Of a DNA stretch of 64,000 bases, positions 43,663 to 53,260 are shown in pieces; the stretch's first letter is position 1, and each line of letters starts with the position of its first letter. Below the pieces are notes generated by a model that was not told where the DNA came from, ran no database searches, and was given only the letters and a program-made list of their open reading frames with translations. The translations under genes and the position numbers were made by a program. The stretch is from Sagittula sp. P11 (lineage in GTDB: Bacteria; Pseudomonadota; Alphaproteobacteria; Rhodobacterales; Rhodobacteraceae), in the NCBI RefSeq assembly GCF_002814095.1, contig NZ_CP021913.1:1550001-1614000 (forward strand), in the 5' to 3' direction.

Positions 43663-43691
43663 TTGACAAGTGAAGTCCTCTTCCCTATAGG
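43663..43691 (+). promoter_or_regulatory. sigma-70 type promoter of rpmH-rnpA-yidD
   Basis: A -35 TTGACA (43663-43668), a 17-base spacer and a -10 TATAGG (43686-43691) lie 72 bases before rpmH. This is the strongest promoter match in the window. It sits in a 395-base spacer (43368-43762) that otherwise holds no gene. Confidence 0.85.
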
Positions 43692-43762
43692 CAGGGCTTC
43701 CAACGTCCCTGGCGGGCGACTCGCACTGTCTTCTCGCCTGCCAATGAACCGGAGTAGCCGCG

Positions 43763-43897
43763 ATGAAACGCACCTTTCAACCGTCCAACCTCGTCCGCAA
43801 GCGCCGCCACGGCTTCCGTGCCCGCATGGCAACCAAAGCCGGCCGCAAGATTCTGAACGCCCGCCGCGCGCGCGGCCGCAAGAACCTCTGCGCCTGA
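43763..43897 (+). CDS. rpmH: 50S ribosomal protein L34
   Basis: The 44-aa product is classical L34: [22 protein letters not shown] and [15 protein letters not shown]. It is too short for many gene finders but unmistakable. A GGAG ribosome-binding site lies ten bases before the ATG and a strong promoter lies 72 bases upstream. It starts the conserved rpmH-rnpA-yidD string. Confidence 0.97.
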   Translation: MKRTFQPSNLVRKRRHGFRARMATKAGRKILNARRARGRKNLCA

Positions 43898-43932
43898 GCC
43901 TGACCCGCAAGGACGACACGGCTGGCGCCGTC

Positions 43933-44325
43933 ATGGCGCCTTCGAAAGCCGCCCCGGTTGAAGCCGAGGCGGCTTTGTTGCCGTTGACGGTCATCAAGCG
44001 CCGGCCGGATTTCCTGAAGGCGGCGCGCGCGCGTCGCGTGCCCTGCGAAGGTTTCCTTCTGCAGGCCCGTAAACGCGACCCCGGTGAGGCCGAAGGCCCG
44101 CGGGTCGGCTTCACCTGCTCAAAGAAGGTCGGCAACGCCGTCGCCCGCAACCGGGCCAAGCGCCGTCTGCGCGAGATCGCACGTCTGGTCATGCCCGGAC
44201 GCGTGCACGCAGATCACGACTACGTCCTGATCGGGCGCGCGGAAAAGACCGCGGACCGCCCCTTTGACCTGCTTCAGGACGATCTCCGCAAGGCCCTGGC
44301 GGTCGTGCACGGGGGGCGGGAATGA
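43933..44325 (+). CDS. rnpA: ribonuclease P protein component
   Basis: The RNase P protein subunit, needed for tRNA 5' maturation. Conserved RNR motif is in [19 protein letters not shown]; the opening [16 protein letters not shown] is typical. Length is 130 aa from the ATG at 43933, where the first 14 residues form an unusual tail; a TTG at 43975 (starting at LPLTVIK) is the other choice. Its stop overlaps the yidD start (ATGA). Confidence 0.94.
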   Translation: MAPSKAAPVEAEAALLPLTVIKRRPDFLKAARARRVPCEGFLLQARKRDPGEAEGPRVGFTCSKKVGNAVARNRAKRRLREIARLVMPGRVHADHDYVLIGRAEKTADRPFDLLQDDLRKALAVVHGGRE

Positions 44326-44543
44326 CGCCCGCCGCCTGGCTGGTCTCGCTGCCTGTCCGGGCCTATCGGCTGGTGGGATCGCCCTGGGTCGGCCACGGCT
44401 GCCGCTACCATCCCACATGTTCTGCCTACGCACTGGAAGCACTTGAAAAGCATGGCGCTTTCCGGGGGACGTGGCTCGCCGCGCGGCGCATCGGACGGTG
44501 TCACCCATGGGGTGGCTCGGGCATCGACAACGTCCCCGACTGA
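44322..44543 (+). CDS. yidD: membrane protein insertion efficiency factor YidD
   Basis: A 73-aa protein with the YidD signature [19 protein letters not shown] and a closing RCHPWGGSG segment. It is thought to assist insertion of membrane proteins with YidC. Its ATG overlaps the rnpA stop. Here yidC lies separately, 3.3 kb away on the same strand. The 360 bases that follow hold one tiny ORF. Confidence 0.96.
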   Translation: MTPAAWLVSLPVRAYRLVGSPWVGHGCRYHPTCSAYALEALEKHGAFRGTWLAARRIGRCHPWGGSGIDNVPD

Positions 44544-44668
44544 GCGCCTGCCTGATGCCGGTCGGCCACAGCGGAACGATCTTTCGCCCGTGGCCGCAAA
44601 CATCTCTCCATTTTTCGGCTTTTCCTGCTAACAGGGCGGCGCACGTCAACCTGACAGAGAAGGAGTGC

Positions 44669-44755
44669 ATGATGACCAAGCAAAATGCGCCCCGCAAGGC
44701 TGTCCCGATGACTGCATGGGGACTACGATCCGCAGCCTATCGCTGCGCCGCGTAA
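44669..44755 (+). CDS. possible 28-residue ORF
   Basis: A near-perfect AGAAGGAG ribosome-binding site is placed eight bases before ATGATG. The frame encodes 28 residues (MMTKQNAPRKAVPMTAWG at the start). In the +1 frame the sequence continues as HGDYDPQPIAAPRNAPRL, which looks more protein-like, so a frameshift or a wrong base could be present. The family is not recognised. It is offered as a tentative gene because of the strong ribosome-binding site. Confidence 0.35.
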   Translation: MMTKQNAPRKAVPMTAWGLRSAAYRCAA

Positions 44756-44903
44756 CGCCCCCCGCCTCTGATCAGAGGCACACTTTCATCACACATCCAT
44801 AAACCGCTCCACACCGGCCCCATGCCTTTCGCATGACCCGGTACCCGGCTCGGTCCTTTCTTCAAGCAGGAGCCCTTGGCGTCTGTGCCTTGGGAAGTCT
44901 CTC

Positions 44904-45143
44904 ATGATCACGATTCCAAATCCGTCGCCCGTTCGCGGCGAAATCAGCACTCTCATCAGCCGGCACGGTGCCCTTCCGGTGCTGCGCGCCGTACTGTTCA
45001 CCCTGCTGTCCCGTCAGGGCCGCAAGCGGCGGCCTCCGGTGTTCGCCAACGAGTTGCCCCCGCACCTGCGGCGCGATCTGGGTCTGCCGCCCCAACAGCG
45101 CAGCCTGCGGCCCGGACTGCCGCCGAGCGCCGGGCTGTTCTGA
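44904..45143 (+). CDS. small basic protein, DUF1127-like ending
   Basis: A 79-aa, Arg-rich protein. The centre is hydrophobic (LPVLRAVLFTLLSRQ), and the segment ELPPHLRRDLGLPP resembles the C-terminal motif of short DUF1127-type proteins. No strong ribosome-binding site is seen. It lies between yidD and ttcA on the same strand. Function unknown; regulation or RNA binding would fit DUF1127 relatives but is only a guess. Confidence 0.5.
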   Translation: MITIPNPSPVRGEISTLISRHGALPVLRAVLFTLLSRQGRKRRPPVFANELPPHLRRDLGLPPQQRSLRPGLPPSAGLF

Positions 45144-45245
45144 CAGAGGCCGCGCGGCTGCCACGCCGCGCGGATCTGCGCTTTAGCGGGCCATGCCGTG
45201 CGCGTCGCCATTGCGCGGCGGCATCCGAACGGCTAAGCCGCCGCC

Positions 45246-46097
45246 ATGCTCGACGACAACGACGAAATCCACCCGCTCTTTTACGGGGCCCCCAAGACGA
45301 CGGAGTTCAAGAAGCTCCGCAAGCGGCTTGTGCAGAACGTGCGCGAGGCGGTGGACCAGTACGGCATGGTGCAGGAAGGTGCGCGCTGGCTTGTCTGCCT
45401 GTCCGGCGGCAAGGACAGCTACACCCTGCTCGCCATCCTTCACGAGCTGAAGTGGCGCGGCCTGCTGCCGGTCGAGCTTCTGGCCTGCAACCTTGACCAA
45501 GGGCAACCCGGCTTTCCTGCGACCGTGCTGCCCGAGTTCCTCGAAAAGATGCAGGTGCCGCACCGGATCGAGTACCAGAACACCTATTCCATCGTCATGG
45601 ACAAGGTGCCGCAGGGGCGGACCTATTGCGCCCTCTGCTCCCGGCTGCGGCGCGGACATCTGTACCGGATCGCGCGCGAGGAAGGCTGCTCTGCCGTCGT
45701 GCTGGGGCACCACCGCGATGACATCCTTGAAACCTTCTTCATGAACCTGTTCCACGGCGGGCGCCTTGCGACCATGCCGCCGAAGCTGGTGAACGAGGAA
45801 GGCGACCTGTTCCTGTACCGCCCCCTCGCCCATGTCGCCGAGGCCGACTGCGAGAAGTTCGCGCGCGACATGAACTACCCGATCATCCCCTGCGATCTGT
45901 GCGGCAGCCAGGACGGCCTGCAGCGGCAGCAGGTCAAGCAGATCCTCGACGGCTGGGAAAGAAACAGTCCCGGACGGCGGCAAGTGATGTTCAAGGCGCT
46001 CACGAACGTGCGGCCGTCGCACATGCTCGACCCGAAGCTGTTCGACTTCGCCGGGCTGGATATCGGCGGCAAAACAAGCAATTCGAGCGACTTCTGA
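45246..46097 (+). CDS. ttcA: tRNA 2-thiocytidine(32) synthetase
   Basis: Thiolates C32 of tRNA using ATP and a 4Fe-4S cluster. The 283-aa product has the PP-loop SGGKDS (residues 53-58) and the paired CxxC motifs [12 protein letters not shown] and PCDLCGSQ that hold the cluster. Further signature: [16 protein letters not shown]. All key residues are present. It is followed 69 bases later by an EAL-domain gene. Confidence 0.95.
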   Translation: MLDDNDEIHPLFYGAPKTTEFKKLRKRLVQNVREAVDQYGMVQEGARWLVCLSGGKDSYTLLAILHELKWRGLLPVELLACNLDQGQPGFPATVLPEFLEKMQVPHRIEYQNTYSIVMDKVPQGRTYCALCSRLRRGHLYRIAREEGCSAVVLGHHRDDILETFFMNLFHGGRLATMPPKLVNEEGDLFLYRPLAHVAEADCEKFARDMNYPIIPCDLCGSQDGLQRQQVKQILDGWERNSPGRRQVMFKALTNVRPSHMLDPKLFDFAGLDIGGKTSNSSDF

Positions 46098-46166
46098 TCT
46101 CTGCGTTAAGGAGCGGGTTACTCCCGACTTCTAGTCTCCCTTCCGAATGGAAAGGGACGGGCAGAG

Positions 46167-47711
46167 ATGAAGGTTTCCTTCGACAAGAGCCTCGGCAGAC
46201 TTCGGATCCTCCTGCGCCGTGGCCTGCACGGGCCGCAGGTGCTCGCTTTCCTGCCCGCCGGTGTGCTGACCGCCTTCTGGCTTGGTGGCGAACCGCTGCT
46301 GATCCTGACCGCCCTTTGTGCCCCGCTGCTCTATGTCTTCGCCAACGGCGCGCCGCCAGAGGCGCCCGAGGATCCCGCCGAGCGTAAGGGTAATCTCGCG
46401 GATGAGGACACCTCCCGGGCACTTGCCCAGCAGGCGCTGGATCGCGCCGTGGCCGCCAACCTGTCCACCGCCTGCATGATCGTCGAACTGGCCGGGCTGG
46501 ACGATGTATCGCAGCAGGCAGGGGACACGACCGCCGACACGCTGCGCGACCTGTCGCTGTCGCGGCTGCGCAATGCCCTACGCCGCGATGACACCGCCGT
46601 GCGCATGGGCGACAACCGTTTCCTCGTGCTGCTGGGCCCGTCGCTCAGGCTGGATCTGGAGGCGCTGCTGCAACTGGCGACCCGCATCCAGAACGCGCTG
46701 GAAGAGCCCGCGGCGATCGAGAATTCCATGCGCTACCTGTCGGCCTCCGTCGGGTTCTGCGGCAGTCCTCGCATGCCATCCGGTGCGAAGGGCGCGCAGC
46801 TTCTCGAAGCGGCGCAGGTCGCCCTTGCCGAGGCGGTCGCCAACGGCCCCTCCGCCATCCGCGCCTGGTCGGAACACATGCGGCTCGCGCACACGGAGCA
46901 GAAGACACTCAAGTCCGAGGTCGACCGCGCCCTTGCCGCCGGGCAGATCCAGCCGTGGTTCCAGCCGCAGCTGTGCACGTCCACCGGGCGCATAAGCGGG
47001 GTGGAGGCGCTGGCCCGCTGGATCCATCCGACCCGCGGCATCGTCCCCCCGGCACAGTTCCTCCGTGTTCTCGAAGACGCGGGCCGGATGGAACGCCTGT
47101 CCGAGGTCATCCTGCAACATTCGCTGACGGCGTTGCGCAGCTGGGACACCGCCGGGCTGTCGATCCCGCGGGTCAGTGTCAATTTCTCCGACCAGGAGTT
47201 GCGCGATCCCCGACTGGTGGAGCGTATCCAATGGGAGCTGGATCGTTTCGGGCTGACGCCGGAACGGCTTGGCGTCGAAGTGCTGGAAACCGTCATTGCC
47301 AGTTCCCCCGAAGGGGTCGTGGCCCGCAACATCGTGGAACTGGGCAAGCTGGGGTGCCAGATCGACCTCGACGACTTCGGCACGGGCCACGCCTCCATCA
47401 CCTCGCTCCGCCGGTTCAAGGTGCACCGGCTGAAGATCGACCGCAGCTTTGTCACGCGCATCGACCGGGACGAAGACCAGCACCGCATGCTGGCCGCAAT
47501 CCTGGGCATGGCCGACCGGCTGGGCCTCGAAACGCTGGCCGAAGGGGTGGAAAGCGTGGGCGAACACGCCCTCCTCGCACAGCTTGGCTGTGACCATGTC
47601 CAGGGGTTCGGCATCGCCCGCCCGATGCCCGCCGACCAGATCGCCGAATGGGCGCATCAGCATGACGAACGCATCGCCGGGGCCCAGCGGCTGGGACGCA
47701 GTTCCGGCTGA
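46167..47711 (+). CDS. degenerate GGDEF plus EAL c-di-GMP phosphodiesterase
   Basis: A 514-aa inner-membrane protein. Two hydrophobic segments lie at about 27-57; a GGDEF-type domain follows (about 90-235) in which the active-site GGDEF is replaced by GDNRF, so cyclase activity is unlikely. The EAL domain (about 250-500) has EALARW, the Asn in VNFSD, the Glu in VLETV, DDFGTGH, LKIDRSF and EGVE, all the residues needed for metal and c-di-GMP. It should hydrolyse c-di-GMP. No link to the adhesin operon is shown by position. Confidence 0.92.
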   Translation: MKVSFDKSLGRLRILLRRGLHGPQVLAFLPAGVLTAFWLGGEPLLILTALCAPLLYVFANGAPPEAPEDPAERKGNLADEDTSRALAQQALDRAVAANLSTACMIVELAGLDDVSQQAGDTTADTLRDLSLSRLRNALRRDDTAVRMGDNRFLVLLGPSLRLDLEALLQLATRIQNALEEPAAIENSMRYLSASVGFCGSPRMPSGAKGAQLLEAAQVALAEAVANGPSAIRAWSEHMRLAHTEQKTLKSEVDRALAAGQIQPWFQPQLCTSTGRISGVEALARWIHPTRGIVPPAQFLRVLEDAGRMERLSEVILQHSLTALRSWDTAGLSIPRVSVNFSDQELRDPRLVERIQWELDRFGLTPERLGVEVLETVIASSPEGVVARNIVELGKLGCQIDLDDFGTGHASITSLRRFKVHRLKIDRSFVTRIDRDEDQHRMLAAILGMADRLGLETLAEGVESVGEHALLAQLGCDHVQGFGIARPMPADQIAEWAHQHDERIAGAQRLGRSSG

Positions 47712-47848
47712 TCTCGCCGTGCGGCGCGCTGCGCCTGCCTGTTACCATGGGCCGCATCTCGCATATATGACCGGAATCCGCTTGACCTTTCAGGCCGGGG
47801 ACGATTGAACCCGGCGGTGACTTTCAAGTGGAAAGGCAGGCCCCCCCG

Positions 47849-49651
47849 ATGGATGAACAGAACAAGAACCTATTCCTGGCAACGGCGCTCAGCTTCGTTG
47901 TCATCCTCGTATGGTTCATTCTCTTCCCACCGCAGGAGCCGGTCGAGGATCCCAATGCCCCGGCTGAGGTGACGCAGACTGCCGACCCGGCGCCCGGCGT
48001 GGCCGCCGTCCCGGACGCGGCCCCCGGCACCGAAGCCGCGGCCCCGACCGGACAGCCCGTCGGCGCCGCCGCGGACGCGCCCCGCCTGCCGCTGGAAACC
48101 GCGCGTCTCGAAGGCTCCATCGCCCTGACCGGCGGCCGCCTCGACGACCTGCGCCTCAAGGACTACACCGTCTCGCTCGACAGCGACGAAATCGTCCAGG
48201 TGTTCCAGCGCGTGGGCTCCAACGATGCCTACTATACGCTGTACGGCTGGGCCCCCGGCGGCGGCCTCTCGATGGAGGAGGTGCCCGGCGCCAACACCGT
48301 CTGGAGTGTCGAGACCGGCGAGACGCTGACCACCGAGACGCCCGTGACGCTGCGCTGGGACAGCCCGTCGGGCCTGGTCTTCCGCCGCACCATCGCGGTC
48401 GATGAGGACTACATGTTCACCGTCACCCAGACCGTCGAGAACGCCAGCGATGCCTCCGTTTCGCTGGCCCCCTACGGCGTGCTGGCCCGCCATGGCGAAC
48501 CCTCGAACGTGAAGAACTTCTTCATTCTTCACGAAGGCGGGATTTCCATGATCGACGGCGAACTGGCGGAAACCGACTACGACGATTTCCAGAGCGCCGG
48601 TCAGCACCAGGACACCACCATGGAGACCGCCGGGTGGACCGGTTTCACCGACCACTACTGGATGAGCATCCTGATCCCGACCCAGCCCGGGACCAAGATC
48701 AGCACATTCCACAACCAGAGCAACGACATCTACCAGACCACGGCGCGCATGCCGACGATGACCGTGGCTCCCGGCCAGACCCAGCAGGTCACCAGCCAGC
48801 TTTTCGCCGGCGCCAAGGAATGGGAAACCATCCGCGAGTACCAGAAGAACGGCGTCGACCGCTTCCTCGACAGCATCGACTGGGGCTGGTTCTTCTTCCT
48901 GACCAAGCCGATGTTCGCTGTCCTGCACTGGCTGCACGGCGTGATCGGCAACATGGGCATCGCCATCATCGGCCTGACCGTCCTGCTGAAGATCCTGCTC
49001 TTCCCGCTGGCCTACAAGTCCTACGCTTCCATGGCGAAGATGAAGGAACTGCAGCCCGAGATGGAGAAGCTGAAGGAGCGCGCGGGCGACGACCGCGAGA
49101 AGCTCCAGAAGGAGATGATGGCGCTCTACAAGAAGGAAAAGGTGAACCCCGCCGCGGGCTGTCTGCCGATCCTTCTGCAGATCCCGATCTTCTTCTCGCT
49201 CTACAAGGTGATCTTCGTCACGCTGGAACTGCGGCACGCGCCCTTCTTCGGGCCGTTCCAGGACCTGAGCGCACCTGATCCCACCTCGCTGTACAACCTG
49301 TTCGGCCTGCTGCCCTGGGCCGCGCCCGAGGCGGGTTCGATCCTCGCGCTGGTCTTCATCGGCATCCTGCCGATCCTGCTCGGCATCTCCATGTGGCTTC
49401 AGCAGAAACTGAACCCGGCGCCGGCCGATCCGACGCAGCAGATGATCTTTGCCTGGATGCCGTGGGTGTTCATGTTCATGCTCGGCGGCTTCGCCTCCGG
49501 TCTCGTGGTCTACTGGATCACCAACAACACGATCACCTTCACGCAGCAGTACCTGATCATGCGCAGCCACGGCTATCACCCCGACGTGCTGGGCAACATC
49601 AGGGGCAGCTTCAAGCGCGGCAAGAAGGGTGAGGCGGCCGCGAAGAAATGA
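47849..49651 (+). CDS. yidC: membrane protein insertase YidC
   Basis: Inserts and folds inner-membrane proteins with or without SecYEG. The 600-aa product has an N-terminal helix (residues 8-23), an Ala/Pro-rich linker, the periplasmic beta-sandwich domain (about 85-335) and five C-terminal helices with YKSYASMAKMKELQPEMEKLKER, the Y-C loop, and KVNPAAGCLPILLQIPIFFSLYK. The ATG at 47849 follows a GGAAAGGCAGG. The gene overlaps the MOSC gene by four bases, and engB follows that. Confidence 0.96.
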   Translation: MDEQNKNLFLATALSFVVILVWFILFPPQEPVEDPNAPAEVTQTADPAPGVAAVPDAAPGTEAAAPTGQPVGAAADAPRLPLETARLEGSIALTGGRLDDLRLKDYTVSLDSDEIVQVFQRVGSNDAYYTLYGWAPGGGLSMEEVPGANTVWSVETGETLTTETPVTLRWDSPSGLVFRRTIAVDEDYMFTVTQTVENASDASVSLAPYGVLARHGEPSNVKNFFILHEGGISMIDGELAETDYDDFQSAGQHQDTTMETAGWTGFTDHYWMSILIPTQPGTKISTFHNQSNDIYQTTARMPTMTVAPGQTQQVTSQLFAGAKEWETIREYQKNGVDRFLDSIDWGWFFFLTKPMFAVLHWLHGVIGNMGIAIIGLTVLLKILLFPLAYKSYASMAKMKELQPEMEKLKERAGDDREKLQKEMMALYKKEKVNPAAGCLPILLQIPIFFSLYKVIFVTLELRHAPFFGPFQDLSAPDPTSLYNLFGLLPWAAPEAGSILALVFIGILPILLGISMWLQQKLNPAPADPTQQMIFAWMPWVFMFMLGGFASGLVVYWITNNTITFTQQYLIMRSHGYHPDVLGNIRGSFKRGKKGEAAAKK

Positions 49652-50391
49652 CCGCGCGGCTGACCCAGATCTGGCGGTTCCCGATCAAGAGCCATGGCCG
49701 GGAGGCCCTGACCGAGGCGCAGCTTGCGCCCGGTCAGACGCTGCCCTGGGACCGTCACTGGGCCGTGGCGCACGAACACAGCGACGCCGATGGCAGCCGC
49801 TGGGTGCGCTGCAACAACTTCTCGATCGGAACCAAGGCGCCGCTTCTGGCGGCGATCACCGCCCGGCTGGACGAAGAGCGGGGCGTCGTGACGCTCTCTC
49901 ATCCCGATCGCCCGGACCTGACCTTCGATCCCGATACCGAGGGCGAGCGGCTGATCGACTGGACGCGCGGCTTCGTGCCGGAGAACCGGGCACAGTCGGC
50001 CCGCGTCGTTCGCGGAGAGACGCGCGGTTTCACCGACAGCGAGTTTCCGTCGATCACCATTGGCAACCTCTCGTCGCACCGCGCGGTGGAACAGCGCGTG
50101 GGGCAACCGCTCTCCGTGCATCGCTGGCGCGGCAACCTGTGGTTCGACGGCGGCGCTCCGTGGGAAGAGTTCGACTGGATGGATCGCGAGGTCCAGATCG
50201 GAGAGGCCGTGCTGCACGTCCGCGAACGCACCGACCGCTGCCTTGCCACCCACAACAATCCCGACACCGGCGCCCGCGACCATGACGTGCTCGGCGCGCT
50301 CGACACCTGGGGCCACCGGGATTTTACCGTCCGGGCAGAAGTCGTCCGCCCCGGCCGGATCGCCATCGGCGACGACGTGAGGTGCCTGTGA
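49648..50391 (+). CDS. MOSC domain protein
   Basis: A 247-aa soluble protein of the MOSC type. An N-terminal MOSC_N beta-barrel part starts LTQIWRFPIKSHG; the C-terminal MOSC core ends with ERTDRCLATHNNPDTG, where the conserved Cys is a candidate sulfur carrier. Members such as YcbX reduce N-hydroxylated substrates with a molybdenum cofactor. Its stop overlaps the engB start by one base. Confidence 0.85.
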   Translation: MTARLTQIWRFPIKSHGREALTEAQLAPGQTLPWDRHWAVAHEHSDADGSRWVRCNNFSIGTKAPLLAAITARLDEERGVVTLSHPDRPDLTFDPDTEGERLIDWTRGFVPENRAQSARVVRGETRGFTDSEFPSITIGNLSSHRAVEQRVGQPLSVHRWRGNLWFDGGAPWEEFDWMDREVQIGEAVLHVRERTDRCLATHNNPDTGARDHDVLGALDTWGHRDFTVRAEVVRPGRIAIGDDVRCL

Positions 50392-51041
50392 TGGAACTGC
50401 GCTTTCCGCTGGCCGAGGAACCCGATGACGCTGCGCGCGAGGCCGCGCGCAAGCTGTTCGTCGGTGAGGTCGACTTCCTCAAGGGTGTCGTCGCGATGAA
50501 CGGCCTGCCGCCGGACGACCGGGCCGAGGTTTGCTTTGCCGGGCGCTCCAACGTCGGGAAGTCCAGTCTGATCAATGCCCTGACCGGCCGAAAGGGGCTG
50601 GCCCGCGCCTCGAACACGCCGGGCCGGACACAGGAAATCAACTATTTCACGCTTGGCAGCGAACGCTACCTCGTCGACCTGCCGGGCTACGGCTTTGCGA
50701 ACGCGCCGGTCAAGGTGGTGGAGAAGTGGCAGGCCCTGCTTAAGGCTTACCTTGCCGGGCGGGTGTCCCTGCGCCGGGCCTTCGTGCTGATCGACCATCG
50801 CCACGGGGTGAAGGCGGTCGACAACGAGATCATGACCCTGCTCGACCGCTCGGCCGTGACCTTTCAGGTCGTGATGACCAAGGCGGACAAGGTGAAGGGT
50901 GCCGAGCACGAAAAGATCCTCGAGCAGGTCCGCGGCCAGTTGGCCAAGCATCCCGCCGCCTACCCGGAGATCGTCGTGACCAGCAGCGAAAAGGGCGACG
51001 GCATCGGCACCCTGCGCAGCATCATCGCAACGCTGGACTGA
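50391..51041 (+). CDS. engB: ribosome biogenesis GTPase EngB (YihA/YsxC)
   Basis: GTPase needed for large-subunit assembly, 216 aa. G1 is [10 protein letters not shown]2 NTPGRTQ, G3 DLPGYGF, G4 MTKADKVKG and G5 TSSEKGDG. The ATG at 50391 overlaps the preceding TGA; the GTG at 50382 is an unlikely alternative. It is followed by argB in the same direction. Confidence 0.95.
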   Translation: MELRFPLAEEPDDAAREAARKLFVGEVDFLKGVVAMNGLPPDDRAEVCFAGRSNVGKSSLINALTGRKGLARASNTPGRTQEINYFTLGSERYLVDLPGYGFANAPVKVVEKWQALLKAYLAGRVSLRRAFVLIDHRHGVKAVDNEIMTLLDRSAVTFQVVMTKADKVKGAEHEKILEQVRGQLAKHPAAYPEIVVTSSEKGDGIGTLRSIIATLD

Positions 51042-51199
51042 TCCGCGGCACGCGGGGCCCTGCCCCAACTTGGGGGCACCCGCCGTATCCACGAAACCGT
51101 CGGACAGCAGCTTGCGCACTCCCGTCTTTGCCACAACACCCACTGGCATTCCTGTCCCGCGCGCGGCATTGTCGCAGCAGATGCCAAGGGAACGACCAG

Positions 51200-52093
51200 A
51201 TGAGACCGCGCAACATGAACAAAGACTGGAAAGCGACCGCCCGGACCCTCTCCGAGGCCCTGCCCTACATGCAACGCTATTCCGGCGCCATCGTCGTCGT
51301 GAAGTTCGGCGGCAATGCGATGGGCGACGCCGACGCGATGGCGGAATTTGCCCGTGACATCGTGCTGATGCGCCAGGTGGGCGTGAACCCCATCGTCGTG
51401 CACGGTGGCGGGCCGATGATCAACGACATGCTCAAGAGGCTCGACATCAAGTCGGAGTTCGTGCGCGGCAAGCGCGTCACCGACCAGGCCACCGTCGAAG
51501 TGGTCGAGATGGTGCTGACCGGCCTCGTGAACAAGCGGATCGTTCAGGCGATCATGGACGAGGGCGGCCGCGCCGTGGGCCTGTCGGGCAAGGACGACGA
51601 CCTGATGGTCTGCGAGGCCGACGATCCGGAACTGGGCTTTGTCGGCCGCCCGATCGAGATGAACGTGCAGGTGCTGCGCGACCTCTTCACCGCCGGGATC
51701 ATCCCCGTGGTGGCGCCCGTGGCGACCGGCATGGACCCGCTCGAAACCTTCAACGTCAACGGCGACACTGCGGCCGGGGCAATCGCGGGTGCGCTGAAGG
51801 CGGATCGCCTGCTTCTTCTGACAGACGTGGCCGGGGTGAAGGACAGCTCGGGCGAGGTGGTGACGGAGCTTGTCCCCGATGACATCCGCAAGCTGACCGC
51901 CGAAGGGGTGATCGCGGGCGGCATGATCCCGAAGACCGAGACCGCGCTGAAGGCGCTGGAGGAAGGCGTGCGCGCCGTGGTCATCGTCGATGGCCGCGTG
52001 CCCAACGCCTGCCTGCTGGAGCTTTTCACCGAACATGGCTCCGGCTCGATGATCCGGCAACCGGACCTGCCGCCGCTCACCCCGCGCAGATGA
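51200..52093 (+). CDS. argB: acetylglutamate kinase
   Basis: Second step of arginine synthesis: phosphorylates N-acetylglutamate. The 297-aa product has KFGGNAMGD (phosphate-binding Lys and GG), [25 protein letters not shown] and the regulatory ending GSGSMIRQ. The ATG at 51200 has AAGGGA upstream; the ATG at 51215 ([10 protein letters not shown]) is also plausible. The stop overlaps the ferredoxin-like gene start (ATGA). Feedback control by arginine is likely but not visible from the sequence. Confidence 0.95.
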   Translation: MRPRNMNKDWKATARTLSEALPYMQRYSGAIVVVKFGGNAMGDADAMAEFARDIVLMRQVGVNPIVVHGGGPMINDMLKRLDIKSEFVRGKRVTDQATVEVVEMVLTGLVNKRIVQAIMDEGGRAVGLSGKDDDLMVCEADDPELGFVGRPIEMNVQVLRDLFTAGIIPVVAPVATGMDPLETFNVNGDTAAGAIAGALKADRLLLLTDVAGVKDSSGEVVTELVPDDIRKLTAEGVIAGGMIPKTETALKALEEGVRAVVIVDGRVPNACLLELFTEHGSGSMIRQPDLPPLTPRR

Positions 52094-52749
52094 CCCTCGA
52101 CCGGGTGGATGCCGCGGCCCGCGCGCAGGCACTCGCCGTGCGCGGTGCGCTGCATCCCGGCCCGGACGACGGCGCACCCGAAGGCACCGGGACCATCGTG
52201 CTGCTGGGCCCGGACGAGCCGCGCTTCTGGCAGGTGTTCACCGCTTCGCCCGAGTATGGCGACGGCGGCAAGGACCCGTTGGACCGCTGGTCGAAACGGG
52301 TGATCGGCGCGCTGGCCTCGGACCTCGGCGCGCCCGCCATCTTCCCGTCCGACGGTCCGCCCTACCCGCCGTTTCTGCAATGGGCGGTGGACAGCGGGCG
52401 CTGCTGGCCATCCCCCGTGGGCCTTCTGGTGCATGACGAAGCGGGGCTGTTCCTCAGCTTTCGCGGCGCGCTGGCCCTGCCCGACCGGCTCGACCTTCCC
52501 GCGCCGCCCACGCGCCCCTGTGACACCTGCGCCGCCCCCTGCACGACCGCCTGCCCGGTGTCCGCGCTGGCAGAGCGGCAGGCCTACGATGTCTCGCGCT
52601 GTCAGGCCCACGTGGCAAGCCCTGAGGGGGCCGCGTGCCGGCAGGGCTGCCTCGTCCGGCGCGCCTGCCCGGTGGCGAAAGACTTCCGGCGGCGCCTCGA
52701 ACAGTCCACCTTCCACATGTCCGCATTCATGAGGCATTACCGACCGTGA
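52090..52749 (+). CDS. ferredoxin-like 4Fe-4S protein
   Basis: A 219-aa protein. The C-terminal part has an iron-sulfur motif [17 protein letters not shown] (CxxCxxxCxxxCP) and a second Cys cluster ([12 protein letters not shown]). The N-terminal 140 residues are of unknown fold and carry no obvious cofactor motif. It resembles ferredoxins annotated near argB in Rhodobacteraceae. It overlaps the argB stop and the sixA start, so the three genes are co-translated. Function unknown. Confidence 0.75.
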   Translation: MTLDRVDAAARAQALAVRGALHPGPDDGAPEGTGTIVLLGPDEPRFWQVFTASPEYGDGGKDPLDRWSKRVIGALASDLGAPAIFPSDGPPYPPFLQWAVDSGRCWPSPVGLLVHDEAGLFLSFRGALALPDRLDLPAPPTRPCDTCAAPCTTACPVSALAERQAYDVSRCQAHVASPEGAACRQGCLVRRACPVAKDFRRRLEQSTFHMSAFMRHYRP

Positions 52750-53231
52750 AACGCCTGATCCTGATGCGCCACGCCAAGTCCGACTGGTCCCTAGGCCAAC
52801 CCGACTCCGCCCGTCCACTGAACGCCCGTGGCCAGAGGTCCGCCGAAGCCATGGGCGACTGGCTGCGAGAGAAGGGCTACCTGCCCGACCAGATCCTCTG
52901 CTCCAGCGCGCAGCGCACGCGTGAGACGCTGGACCTGTTGCGCATCACCGCGCCGACGAGTTTCCAGAGGGGACTGTACCTCGCCACGCCGGACAAGATG
53001 CGCAAGGCGCTGCGCAAGGCGAAGGGCGACACCGTGCTGATGCTGGGGCACAACCCGGGCATCGGGCTTTTCGCGCATAGCATCGTTGCCACGCCGCCGG
53101 ACCATCCGCGCTTTGACGACTATCCGACCTGCGCGACGTTGGTGGTGGATTTCCCGATCACGGCCTGGAAAGCGCTGGATGCGCCGGGCGAAACTGTGGA
53201 TTTCGCGGTCGGGCGCGATTTCAGCGACTGA
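52746..53231 (+). CDS. sixA: SixA-type histidine phosphatase
   Basis: A 161-aa phosphohistidine phosphatase. The catalytic RHG-like motif is LMRHAKSDW with His9 at the start, and LGHNPGI supplies the second His. In E. coli SixA removes phosphate from PtsP/NPr histidines or sensor kinases. The start is GTG in the overlap GTGA with the preceding stop. It ends the argB operon; the next gene is convergent. Confidence 0.9.
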   Translation: MKRLILMRHAKSDWSLGQPDSARPLNARGQRSAEAMGDWLREKGYLPDQILCSSAQRTRETLDLLRITAPTSFQRGLYLATPDKMRKALRKAKGDTVLMLGHNPGIGLFAHSIVATPPDHPRFDDYPTCATLVVDFPITAWKALDAPGETVDFAVGRDFSD

Positions 53232-53260
53232 TCCGCAAGCCGGTCAGCCCTGCCCCGGCC

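Noticed and set aside
46167-47711. EAL protein as a LapD-type regulator of the adhesin
   Set aside because: It lacks a LapD-type HAMP and periplasmic domain, keeps its catalytic residues and lies 20 kb from the adhesin operon.
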